Assembly (NCBI RefSeq): GCF_002211365.1
Contig: NZ_LOKZ01000002.1
Span: 1 to 64,000 of the forward strand
DNA length: 64,000 bases
From: Rhizobium sp. R711
GTDB taxonomy: Bacteria; Pseudomonadota; Alphaproteobacteria; Rhizobiales; Rhizobiaceae
Reading direction: 5' to 3'
The notes under the pieces are model-generated. The model made no database searches and was not told the DNA's origin. It saw only the letters and a list, made by a program, of their open reading frames with translations. Shown here one piece after another: positions 1 to 7,285 of this stretch. Every line of letters starts with the position of its first letter. The stretch's first letter is position 1. Both the position numbers and the translations under genes were made by a program.

Positions 1-56
1 GGCGAAATAATTGACCATTCGTGGTCCGTGAGTTCGTAGCGGCGGCGGGTCATCAT
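1..56 (-). mobile_element. IS5-family transposase, 5' end only (cut by window edge)
   Basis: Only the first 18 codons lie in the window. The minus strand reads ATG ATG and then translates to MMTRRRYELTDHEWSIISP. This matches the usual N-terminus of IS5-family (IS427-like) DDE transposases, which begin with an RYELTDxxW motif. An AGGAG ribosome binding site lies just upstream (about 60-65). The rest of the element, including the catalytic DDE residues, lies left of base 1. Its right inverted repeat should fall between about 60 and 200 but I could not identify it. Whether the element is intact cannot be judged here. Confidence 0.6.
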
Positions 57-212
57 AGCTCCTAATTCGGAAGCCTTGAATCACGCGGAACGCAATACGC
101 CAAGAGAATTTATGAGTTTACGGCCTAGCAGGCTGGGCACACCACGCCGCAACGGGCCACATTTAGCTGCAAAGAATTCTGGGCATCGCCAAATCCGCGG
201 GTACATTCTGTC

Positions 213-1025
213 GTGAGCGCTACAAGGTACTTGCTGATCTTGCCGCTGATGGCGCTCATCGCCTACATGGCGCTTGTCGGTCTGGTCTATCTTTCTCAGC
301 GAGCCTTGCTTTACCCCGGAGCCGGCGCCACACCTATTGCGGAGCACGCGAGTTGGGGCCAGACGATCCACATCAAGACGCCCGATGGAGAGACGCTTCA
401 GGGACTGTACAGCCAGGGCGATGACGACAAGCCCTGCGTTCTCCTCTTTTTCGGAAACGGTGACCGCGTCAACAACTACGAGTTTCTTGCACAGGCGCTG
501 GCCACGCGAAGCATTGGATTGCTGGTGATTTCTTATCGCGGCTATCCCGGATCGACCGGCTCACCCAGCGAGCAGGGGCTGCAGACAGATGGCATCGCCG
601 CGTTCGACTGGCTTTCGGCACGCACCAGAAGCAAGATCGTTGTGCTGGGCCGGTCACTTGGCACTGGAGTTGCTGTGAACACGGCCGGGAAGAGGCCGGC
701 CGCTGGCGTCATTCTTGTGTCTCCGTACCTGTCGGTTCTGTCGGTTGCGCAGACACATTATCCGTTCCTCCCGGTCGAGGTTCTTCTCAAGGACCCGTTT
801 CGCTCCGACCTCAACATCGGAAAAGTAAGACAACCGAAGTTGTTCCTCCACGGCCGGCTTGACGATAGCATCCCGCTTTCCTCAGGGGAGGCATTGTACC
901 GCATCGCACCCGAGCCCAAGCGGATGTTGATCTATGACAGTGCGGGTCATAACGATATCTTCAGCGATAGCATGGTTGGTGACGTGATCGGTTTTGTGGA
1001 GGCGCTGAAAGGAAACGTGTCTTAA
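213..1025 (+). CDS. alpha/beta hydrolase with N-terminal membrane anchor
   Basis: The 270-residue protein begins with one hydrophobic segment (residues about 5-28), probably a membrane anchor, followed by an alpha/beta hydrolase fold of the BEM46/YfhR (DUF1749/S33-like) type. The nucleophile elbow GRSLG places Ser148. Asp217 or Asp218 in HGRLDDSIP and His246 in AGHND complete a plausible catalytic triad. Length and layout fit the BEM46-like family, whose substrates are mostly unknown. The start is GTG. The gene stands alone, with the IS end upstream and a degraded region downstream. The fold assignment is secure; no substrate can be inferred from context. Confidence 0.85.
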   Translation: MSATRYLLILPLMALIAYMALVGLVYLSQRALLYPGAGATPIAEHASWGQTIHIKTPDGETLQGLYSQGDDDKPCVLLFFGNGDRVNNYEFLAQALATRSIGLLVISYRGYPGSTGSPSEQGLQTDGIAAFDWLSARTRSKIVVLGRSLGTGVAVNTAGKRPAAGVILVSPYLSVLSVAQTHYPFLPVEVLLKDPFRSDLNIGKVRQPKLFLHGRLDDSIPLSSGEALYRIAPEPKRMLIYDSAGHNDIFSDSMVGDVIGFVEALKGNVS

Positions 1026-1302
1026 ATCTCGTCACCGAGGGGAGCGGTTTCGGTAACATCGGGGCGACGAATTTCACCCCGCACGTGGCGAGACAGTGCT
1101 GGCCGTAACCACGCTATCATAAGAACGGACATTATCTCGCAATATCCTTGCGTGGTCGCATGCCTGCGCAAACGCTGCGCTCGCTGCGGCTAAAGCCTTT
1201 CGTGGCTGGAATTTCCAAAATCCCGCGGCGGCGTTCGGAGACGGAGCCGGTCCGCGGCTTAGTTCAATCCAAAAGTAGATTTCCTAACGGCGATTGTTTT
1301 TA
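1026..1302. other. non-coding stretch after the hydrolase gene
   Basis: No gene-like frame is supported here. A weak five-pair GC hairpin lies at about 1059-1085 (CGGGG/CCCCG) and could end transcription of the hydrolase gene, but it has no T-tract. The open frame that starts near 1148 has arginine-rich, shadow-like composition and was not accepted. Confidence 0.4.
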
Positions 1303-1497
1303 TCATTCTTCCCTGAACGCTCGCACCACCTGGTCAGTCAGTGGTTTTGCCCAATACGCCAGCGCAGTGCGCCGGCCCATCTGAACAAATGCCTCCACCG
1401 GCATTCCGGCTATTTGACGAGCCGCGCCCATTCGTTCTCTGGAACAGATACTCTGACGCAGTAATCTCTGCCCGATTTACTGATCCGTCGAAAGACG
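1303..1497 (-). pseudogene. remnant of type I secretion adaptor (PrsE/HlyD family), C-terminal end only
   Basis: Two minus-strand frames together give the end of a HlyD/PrsE membrane-fusion protein. One frame (about 1497-1416) contains YCVRVSVPENEWARL; after a frame change near 1415-1425 the other continues with GMPVEAFVQMGRRTALAYW, then KPLTDQVVRAFREE and a TGA stop at 1303-1305. PrsE-type adaptors normally end in this way (VPE.E..RL, then GMPVEAFVQTG..., then KPL.D...RAFRE). Everything upstream is missing, because the neighbouring polymerase-like gene ends within the same bases. PrsDE exports EPS-modifying enzymes in rhizobia, so this relic suggests the region was rearranged within a polysaccharide locus. 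Confidence 0.7.
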
Positions 1498-2907
1498 CGC
1501 ATTGGCAACCTCCTTGAAAGGTGCACCACGCAAGGGCAGCAGCGGAACCTCGCTTGTCTTCGCAAGAGGCCGGCTTGCACAAAGGCCAGCCAGGACGAAA
1601 AATAGAAGCCCCAGATCCACGGTCGGTCCAGCCACCAGGGATCCAATCAAAAGAGCCAGGCAGCCGTTCAACCCGGCAAGCCTGACGTCCGATTCGAACG
1701 TGCGGGAAGATAGGCGCGGTCTCAAGGCGGTAATCGCAAACAACATGAACAGGACGGCGCCCGGAACGCCAACATTTGACAGCACTGCAAGCGGGAAGCT
1801 CGACGTGCGCGCAGTGCCCAATCCGACGCCAAGGCCAATGGTATCGATGAAATTTTGCAGTGCCGCTGCGTTCCACGACCCGCGCTCCACTGCTGAACTG
1901 GAGGTCGATTTGCTCAGCACCAGCAGATCGACGTAGTCATAAAGCGCCCGAAAAAGGCCGTCCTGGATCAGGACGAGAAGAAAAAGCGCCAGCATGATCG
2001 GAGGAGCCAGAAGAACGACGGCCGTGCTTCGCTGGCCAAGCGGCTCGACGCCGCACCGCAAAACAGCGGTGAGATAAAGAAGGAGCAGGCAGAGCGGCGC
2101 GGCAATCAATCCAGTCGATGACGTCGACAGGAGGATCAGGGCAAACGAACAAAGCGCGAGCGGTCCGCTCCAGCCGGTCCGGCGTCCGCAAATCCACAGG
2201 CTCCCGGTAAAGCCGAAAGCACCAAGCGTCATTCCTGCAAAAGCTGACGCTTCCGGCCAGGATCCAACGATCCGCTTCATTCCGTTGACGGTGTCGCTGT
2301 CGTGAAACGTGTACTGCGCATTGCGCACGAACTGCAAAAGCCACTCAGTCCCGGTTGCACTGGTTGCCAAATCCAATGCGGCAAACATCACGTTGACCGC
2401 AGCATAGGCGATCAGCCCATCAAGGGTTGCTCGAAAACCAGAGTGCGTCGAGCAAACAGCGGTGATTGTCATGAAACACAAGAGATCCGCTGCAAGGTAT
2501 ATCGTTTGGGTCAGATTGCTCGATACTGGTCCGAGAGGCACGGTGCCGCCGGTCGAGGGGTATTCAGAGGCGCCAAGGGGTATGATGTAGCTCATTCCGG
2601 CAAAGAGCCTCGGTAAAAAATAGGCCGAGATGGCGCCATAGACCACAAGGCATGCAAACCAGAACGCCGGCCGGCCAAAGCGGAGGGTTTTCACTGCGAC
2701 AGCCGGAAGTTCGCGGGTGCGCAGGACCGCGAGCGTGAGAAACAACAGGAACAGATGTGCCGGCGGAACGCTTGACCCACCGAAGCTCAGTGCCGCTGCA
2801 GATCCAAGAAGGGTCAACACAATGAAGAAGGGCACGGTGACGGGATATCCGCGCGTCAAACAATAGAACCCCAAAAGAAGGGTGAACATCCCGATGGGTT
2901 CTACCAT
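1477..2907 (-). CDS. O-antigen ligase/polymerase-like integral membrane protein
   Basis: The protein has about 476 residues and is almost entirely hydrophobic, with around 10-12 predicted membrane helices. One long central extramembrane stretch, around the sequence STGGTVPLGPVSSN, is interrupted by charged residues. This is the general design of Wzy/WaaL-like polysaccharide polymerases or ligases, which act in the inner membrane. No single signature motif proves the family. The ATG at 2907 is preferred over an upstream start at 2940 because an AGGA ribosome binding site lies just before it. Nearby ExoX-like, methyltransferase and HlyD-relic sequences support a role in exopolysaccharide synthesis. 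Substrate unknown. Confidence 0.65.
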   Translation of the reverse strand: MVEPIGMFTLLLGFYCLTRGYPVTVPFFIVLTLLGSAAALSFGGSSVPPAHLFLLFLTLAVLRTRELPAVAVKTLRFGRPAFWFACLVVYGAISAYFLPRLFAGMSYIIPLGASEYPSTGGTVPLGPVSSNLTQTIYLAADLLCFMTITAVCSTHSGFRATLDGLIAYAAVNVMFAALDLATSATGTEWLLQFVRNAQYTFHDSDTVNGMKRIVGSWPEASAFAGMTLGAFGFTGSLWICGRRTGWSGPLALCSFALILLSTSSTGLIAAPLCLLLLYLTAVLRCGVEPLGQRSTAVVLLAPPIMLALFLLVLIQDGLFRALYDYVDLLVLSKSTSSSAVERGSWNAAALQNFIDTIGLGVGLGTARTSSFPLAVLSNVGVPGAVLFMLFAITALRPRLSSRTFESDVRLAGLNGCLALLIGSLVAGPTVDLGLLFFVLAGLCASRPLAKTSEVPLLPLRGAPFKEVANARLSTDQ

Positions 2908-3417
2908 GTCGGCGTCCTGCCCTCGCGCTTGACACCGCAATCGGCCGCCGTTTTTTCAGTCGTTAAAACTGCGGAGCCTTTTCGGTCTCGCTTTATTGGA
3001 CCTGGTGGCGGTTTATCTTCAGGATCATCAAGACGATTGCTTAGCTGTGGCAATGATCCCTCCCGATAATTTCATCGGACAAACACCGTCGAGTCAGTTG
3101 GTATTCTTTTGCAGCGATCGAAATACTATTACGCTGCGCTGCAGCATAGCGTTGCTCGAAGCACTTAAAAAGCGTCACCTCTTCGACGGCTGGCGGGCCG
3201 AACACGCTTTTCTAGAACAAGTCATCAATAATCGCCCATCCAACTGCTATCTTTAGCATCTTTGCTTTCAAGTTGCCGGAAAACATTCACGAAGCTGCAC
3301 GCAACTCCGATGTTAGCCGTTTGGCTGTGACGAATACTTGGATCTCGCGATTTGCGTTCGCACTTGCAAAATATCAACCGTCGTGTGAACCTCAAGCGAA
3401 AAGGCGGGGAACTACTT
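2908..3417. other. intergenic region between polymerase-like gene and exoX-like gene
   Basis: These 510 bases separate two divergent genes and should contain both promoters. The region is more AT-rich than its surroundings (for example 3290-3400). A frame from TTG at 2996 to 3256 (86 codons) has no recognisable domain and no clear ribosome binding site, so it is not called a gene. Confidence 0.4.
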
Positions 3418-3633
3418 ATGAAGCGTTTTGGCGAATTAATGCGTGCGCCCGGTATCTATATACGGATGCTCTTTGCGACATTCGTATTCTTTATCCTTTG
3501 CCTGTTTCACTATAAGAGCATCATAACTTCATTATACTATAGCGTTATTTGTATCGTTCTGATGCAGGTAGGCTATGTCGGCGGCGTCCTGTTCCTTGTC
3601 TGGCGCGAGGCGAAATCACGGCGGGCGCGGTGA
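3418..3633 (+). CDS. ExoX/SyrA-like exopolysaccharide production repressor
   Basis: The 71-residue protein begins MKRFGELMRAPGIYIRML and has two membrane helices (about residues 15-33 and 37-60), followed by a short basic tail (WREAKSRRAR). Size and topology match the rhizobial ExoX/Psi/SyrA family (PF11089). These small inner-membrane proteins modulate exopolysaccharide production, probably by acting on the first glycosyltransferase or on signalling. The start at 3418 has a GGGGA ribosome binding site 7-8 bases upstream; a longer frame from 3352 adds 22 basic residues without support. The position beside a polymerase-like gene fits. Whether it represses (ExoX) or stimulates (SyrA) cannot be read from the sequence. 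Confidence 0.7.
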   Translation: MKRFGELMRAPGIYIRMLFATFVFFILCLFHYKSIITSLYYSVICIVLMQVGYVGGVLFLVWREAKSRRAR

Positions 3634-3813
3634 GGTTTGTGGGGACCACTAAGGGGTTCGTCGTGCCGACGCGTGCGCATCGGCTTCGAGTATCCTTTCC
3701 GAGGGGACGATACGAACAGGCTTGTGCCCACTCCATCACCTCAATGATCGAGCCCGGCCTTTCGAACACGGTACGATCTTTGACGTGATCGTCGTCCCCC
3801 ATGCGCCAAACCC

Positions 3814-4521
3814 TTACTCCGCCAACACAAGCAGCGAGTACCCCCCTAAGACCCTCACTGCGAGGTCAGGGCTCAGTGGAAACAACAGCTTCCGCGGCAG
3901 GCTCATCACCCTGCTGCTGAATGCCTGGTTCGGCAATTCGATCCGGCTTGCCGTATAGGCATAATCGACGACGGTGTAGCCGCAATCGGTAAGGGTGGCG
4001 AGGGCAGTATCCTTGAAGAAATAGTGCAAGTGGCCGACATTCTTGCGCAAAGTCGTAATCGGCCACCCTCGCAGGACCGACTGAACTGAAAGGTCAAGCG
4101 GGATATGGAAGATCTTGTAGCGAGCAAGTGTCCGCAATCCCTTGATGAAGGTAATGTAATCCTCGACATGCTCTATGACGTCCGCAATGACGAGGACGTC
4201 ATAGTGGACATCAGGCGCCTTGAGAATATCCTGCAAGCGGAATGAGACGTTGCTTGTCGTCTTCAGCCTGGCCCTCTGGTAGGCATGAGGAGCCACCTCA
4301 TATCCGTCAAATTTAGCATTGGGATAGGTGCGCGCCAGGTTGAGCAATATCTCGCCCGTGCCGCAACCCACCTCGCAGAGGCTGGAAAACTCCAGGCGGT
4401 TCTTGTCGATGATTTTCGCGATCTGCTCGGCCTTCCAGGGAGAATCCTCCTCATGCCATGTGGGATTGAGTTCGGCGTACTGATTAGAGATGTAGATGTC
4501 TTCCAACGAAACGCTCCCCAC
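3814..4521 (-). CDS. class I SAM-dependent methyltransferase
   Basis: The 235-residue protein has the Rossmann motif I CEVGCGTGEILLNLA at about residues 48-62, the acidic end of strand beta-2 (FDGYEVAP), and motif IV VLVIADVIEHVEDY. This is a Methyltransf_11/23-type enzyme of the kind often found in polysaccharide and O-antigen clusters, where it methylates a sugar or lipid-linked intermediate. The start appears to be GTG at 4521. It stands alone on the minus strand near the ExoX-like and polymerase-like genes, so a role in surface-glycan methylation is likely but inferred. Confidence 0.8.
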   Translation of the reverse strand: MGSVSLEDIYISNQYAELNPTWHEEDSPWKAEQIAKIIDKNRLEFSSLCEVGCGTGEILLNLARTYPNAKFDGYEVAPHAYQRARLKTTSNVSFRLQDILKAPDVHYDVLVIADVIEHVEDYITFIKGLRTLARYKIFHIPLDLSVQSVLRGWPITTLRKNVGHLHYFFKDTALATLTDCGYTVVDYAYTASRIELPNQAFSSRVMSLPRKLLFPLSPDLAVRVLGGYSLLVLAE

Positions 4522-5166
4522 AAAACTTTCGCCAGTGTCGCCGATTCTGACCGGACGACACGGAAAGAGGCCACAAACTTGAAGTCAACATCTATCGGAG
4601 CGCGACGCATCTTCTGGTTCTTGCTCTCGATTGTGCATAGCAACATAACAATCACGACCCGGCTCGTCTAGCAATATTAAGTGACATAAAACATATATAT
4701 TTGCTCGGCGCTGGCGGCCGTTGAACTATATTCTCATTGCTCAAATAACGTGGAGTATAGAGCTATTCCGCAATTGCAGAGCGGACTTCACCCCAATTTT
4801 GGACTTCCGCCCGCGCGACTTCATGGGCAGTCAAGCGTCTTCGCAATCAAGCCGCGTGGCAAAGAAACTTGGCCCTCGACGTAGCGAATGTCGGTTCCTA
4901 AGTCGCGATGCAGTCCGACTGATGTGCGTTCAGACCTCGTTATCGAGGCATAGCTTGAGAGATCGTCCGACGCTAAAGATCGACATTGATGCGACGGTTC
5001 CTCCGCTAGCCGCGCCACCTGATAAATTAGAGGGATCGGTCGCCCTCACGTCGGGGCAGGTGACGAAAAATCGATCGGCCACTAGCATGCCAAACGCTCA
5101 CCCTGCAGCCTCCGGACGTTTAACGTCCGTTGGCTGGAAAGATCACGAGGATTTAAGCTCGCAGTC
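4522..5166. other. long intergenic region, AT-rich in its first part
   Basis: I see no convincing gene in these 645 bases. Bases 4660-4760 are AT-rich and contain promoter-like ACATATATAT. A long plus-strand frame (4721-5320) has arginine/serine-rich shadow composition and runs antisense through the DUF1328 gene, so it was rejected. Confidence 0.4.
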
Positions 5167-5328
5167 TCAGCGCCTCATGACACGCATAACGAGGGAGACG
5201 ACAAAGAGAACCAGGAAAATAAAGAATAGGACCTGGGCGATCGATGCCGATGCTCCGGCGACGCCACCGAAACCGAGCACGCCGGCAATCAGTGCAACCA
5301 CCAGGAAAACGAGTGCATAGTAAAGCAT
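5167..5328 (-). CDS. DUF1328 (UPF0391) small membrane protein
   Basis: The 53-residue protein starts [20 protein letters not shown] and has two membrane helices with a short [12 protein letters not shown] linker, ending in VMRVMRR. This is the standard form of DUF1328/UPF0391 proteins, which are small inner-membrane proteins common in proteobacteria and often induced by stress. The start was chosen because GGAGG lies five bases upstream; an earlier in-frame ATG would have no ribosome binding site. An EcfG/RpoE2-type promoter (5358-5382) precedes it, placing it in the general stress response. Molecular function unknown. Confidence 0.9.
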   Translation of the reverse strand: MLYYALVFLVVALIAGVLGFGGVAGASASIAQVLFFIFLVLFVVSLVMRVMRR

Positions 5329-5357
5329 TTCCACCTCCGTCATTGTGACCAAAAGAA

Positions 5358-5382
5358 AACGGAGCGGCAGGCGATTGGTTCC
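5358..5382 (-). promoter_or_regulatory. EcfG (RpoE2)-type general-stress promoter for the DUF1328 gene
   Basis: Read on the minus strand, GGAAC (5382-5378) is followed after exactly 16 bases by CGTT (5361-5358). This matches the alphaproteobacterial EcfG/RpoE2 consensus GGAAC-N16/17-CGTT. Transcription should start about 8 bases further on, giving a leader of roughly 20 bases before the DUF1328 start at 5328. Confidence 0.7.
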
Positions 5383-5407
5383 GAGGAGCCGTGCGCGGCA
5401 CGCCCTG

Positions 5408-5935
5408 TCAGGCAGCCGTCACAAGGCCTCGGCGCATGAATATCTTGTCTCCGTCCCAGGGCTTTGGAGGTTCGGCCGCTGCCAGATACGCATTCGCAGG
5501 GGCGGTCAGAACGAACCAAAGGCCAGCTCCGATGACGAATAATTCCCCGTCGTGATCTCCGCCTCGGGCAAGCATCGGTAGACAGGCGGAGATCATGAGC
5601 ACCAATAGCCGCACCGCCCACTCTGTTTCCCGCTTCCTGATCGCCAGAGCGGCCATGGCACGATATGCACCCGCGTCATAGTCCCCACGCTCCTGTCTCG
5701 TCAGAACTTTCCATGCATGGGGAAACGAGAGCATCACCAACGCGCCCGCAGCAAGCAAACCGCGAGATCCGGGGAGAAACCACCAATTCAGCGCAAACAG
5801 GCACGAGATCACGAACAGGTTCCAAACGGGCGCAAGTTCCTCGGGAGAGCGACGGCTCCGCTCGTGCCAGATCTGGAGAAGTCGCGATGCCCCCTGAAGC
5901 ATCGGTTGATCAACGAAACGATTGATGAATTCCAT
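5408..5935 (-). CDS. hypothetical membrane protein (175 aa)
   Basis: I do not recognise a named domain. The protein has a soluble N-terminal part of about 40 residues, two adjacent hydrophobic segments ([18 protein letters not shown] and [13 protein letters not shown]), a charged middle ([19 protein letters not shown]), and two more hydrophobic segments near residues 107-120 and 130-150, giving about four membrane helices. It ends with a short charged tail. Codon use looks like its neighbours and the frame is clean, so it is probably real. It lies immediately upstream of the DUF1328 gene on the same strand, but the EcfG promoter between them suggests separate expression. Confidence 0.6.
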   Translation of the reverse strand: MEFINRFVDQPMLQGASRLLQIWHERSRRSPEELAPVWNLFVISCLFALNWWFLPGSRGLLAAGALVMLSFPHAWKVLTRQERGDYDAGAYRAMAALAIRKRETEWAVRLLVLMISACLPMLARGGDHDGELFVIGAGLWFVLTAPANAYLAAAEPPKPWDGDKIFMRRGLVTAA

Positions 5936-6264
5936 GTCGCGCCCTTTTGTTGAGGACGTACCAACAACAGAATTCCGGCACGAACGTGGCGCCAGCCACT
6001 ATTTCCGCGGTGGCTTGCGATCCTCCGCGAGCCTTCCATGGCACAGTAGACGCCAACCGGCCCCTTGGCGACATAACCGGCATTCAGGACCATCGTCGAT
6101 GCACTGCGAGACTGGTGCCGACTTCTGGAACGAATTGACTGTTTCGGTTGTTTTCAAACCTGCAAGGAGGCGATGTCACTGTGGCATGCCTTTCAGAGCC
6201 GGAACTCAAAGAATGCTTTGTCTTGCTTGATTGGCATTCGGCTCGACGGAAGGAGAATTCACAT
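5936..6264. promoter_or_regulatory. divergent promoter region upstream of udgX
   Basis: This 329-base region lies between a minus-strand membrane-protein gene and udgX. GGAAC at 6127-6131 followed after 17 bases by TGTT resembles an EcfG promoter with an imperfect -10, directed toward udgX; this is only suggestive. A small inverted repeat TTGTTG/CAACAA occurs at about 5946-5970. No other gene is supported. Confidence 0.3.
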
Positions 6265-6900
6265 ATGCCGGAACTCCTAGGCCCGGCTCTGGTGCAGGAG
6301 GCAGCACCTGCAACACACCTCGAGGAGGTCCGCAATCGGGCAGCCGGTTGTACCCGGTGCGATCTCTATAAAAACGCGACGCAGACTGTCTTTGGCGAAG
6401 GTCCGAAAACAGCCGACCTCGTATTCGTTGGCGAGCAGCCTGGCGACAAGGAAGATCTTGCCGGACGGCCGTTCGTCGGCCCGGCCGGAAAGCTTCTTGA
6501 TCGCTGCTTCGAGGAAGCCGGTATCGAGCGCGCTAAGTGTTACCTCACGAATGCCGTCAAACACTTCAAGTTTGAGCCGCGGGGCAAACGTCGCATCCAT
6601 GCCAAGCCCAGCAGGGGTGAAGTCGAGATTTGCGCATGGTGGCTTGCGGCAGAACTACGCCTAATCCGGCCAAAGCTGGTCGTGGCCCTGGGTGCCACCG
6701 CAGCCTATGCCCTGCTTGGGCCTAAAGCCAAGGTCAGCCGCGATCGAGGTGTGGTACTGCGCTCATCTGCCGGCCTTGCGGTTTTCATCACCATGCATCC
6801 GTCCGCGCTGCTGCGAATGCTCAAACAGCCAGACGGACAGAAAGAAATCGCCCGCTTTGTCGATGACTTGAAATCCGCGGCTGCTTTTGTCGATCGTTAG
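6265..6900 (+). CDS. udgX: UdgX-type uracil-DNA glycosylase
   Basis: The 211-residue protein belongs to the uracil-DNA glycosylase superfamily. The first motif, GEQPGDKEDLAGRPFVGPAG (residues about 56-75), is the UdgX form of the family-4 water-activating loop. The loop KRRIH at residues 108-112 is diagnostic of UdgX, whose His attacks the abasic sugar after uracil removal and leaves the protein covalently bound to DNA. MHPSALLR (178-185) is the DNA-binding motif. Cys29, Cys32, Cys92 and Cys123 are candidate [4Fe-4S] ligands. The start at 6265 has a GGAAGGAG ribosome binding site; the frame extending to 6148 lacks family sequence. Acts in DNA repair; it stands alone. Confidence 0.88.
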   Translation: MPELLGPALVQEAAPATHLEEVRNRAAGCTRCDLYKNATQTVFGEGPKTADLVFVGEQPGDKEDLAGRPFVGPAGKLLDRCFEEAGIERAKCYLTNAVKHFKFEPRGKRRIHAKPSRGEVEICAWWLAAELRLIRPKLVVALGATAAYALLGPKAKVSRDRGVVLRSSAGLAVFITMHPSALLRMLKQPDGQKEIARFVDDLKSAAAFVDR

Positions 6901-6907
6901 CGCCGTC

Positions 6908-7285
6908 CTACTCATCAAGCTTCAACCCAGACTGCAATTTCTCGACCAGGTAATCAATGAAGACGCGGGTTCTTGCAGGCATGTACCGGCGATTGCTGTA
7001 GACGACGTTTATCTCTTCGAGGTCGCCTCCGTTGTATTCCGACAGGACCTCGACCAGGCGCCCATCTTCGATATCCTTGGCAATATGAAACATTCCCAGC
7101 CGGCAAGGCGAACCAATGGCCCTTGTGACCGCCGACGCGGCATCGCGGGGGGCGAACGAGTTATCGAGCCATCGCACCTGGCAGCGATGCCGGAATGCCG
7201 CTTCGACCGCAAGCCCGCTCCAGGCCTGCTTTGGCAGACCGTCATCAAGGACCAACCGGGACGACCAGTTCAGGACGAAAGCCTG
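6908..7285 (-). pseudogene. 5'-truncated LysR-family regulator (effector-domain remnant)
   Basis: The frame encodes only the last part of a LysR substrate-binding domain: SFAPRDAASAVTRAIG, then GMFHIAKDIEDGRLVEVL, and an end of the usual form ARTRVFIDYLVEKLQ. The helix-turn-helix and the first half of the effector domain are absent. Upstream in the same frame there is a TGA at 7286-7288, and the ABC-exporter gene ends inside the remnant at 7270. An apparent TTG start at 7255 does not make a functional regulator. The break marks a recombination junction at the edge of the polysaccharide cluster. Confidence 0.7.

Noticed and set aside
1334-1876. 180-codon minus-strand frame antisense-like to the polymerase gene region
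   Set aside because: It overlaps the polymerase-like gene in another frame on the same strand and only its last part carries fragments of the HlyD relic.
2996-3256. 86-codon frame from TTG
   Set aside because: No ribosome binding site and no recognisable domain; kept only as a note in the intergenic entry.
4721-5320. 199-codon plus-strand frame
   Set aside because: Arginine/serine-rich composition, no domain, and it runs antisense across the well-supported DUF1328 gene.
6127-6151. EcfG promoter for udgX
   Set aside because: GGAAC is present but the -10 is TGTT at 17 bases; too weak for a firm separate call and only noted in the region entry.
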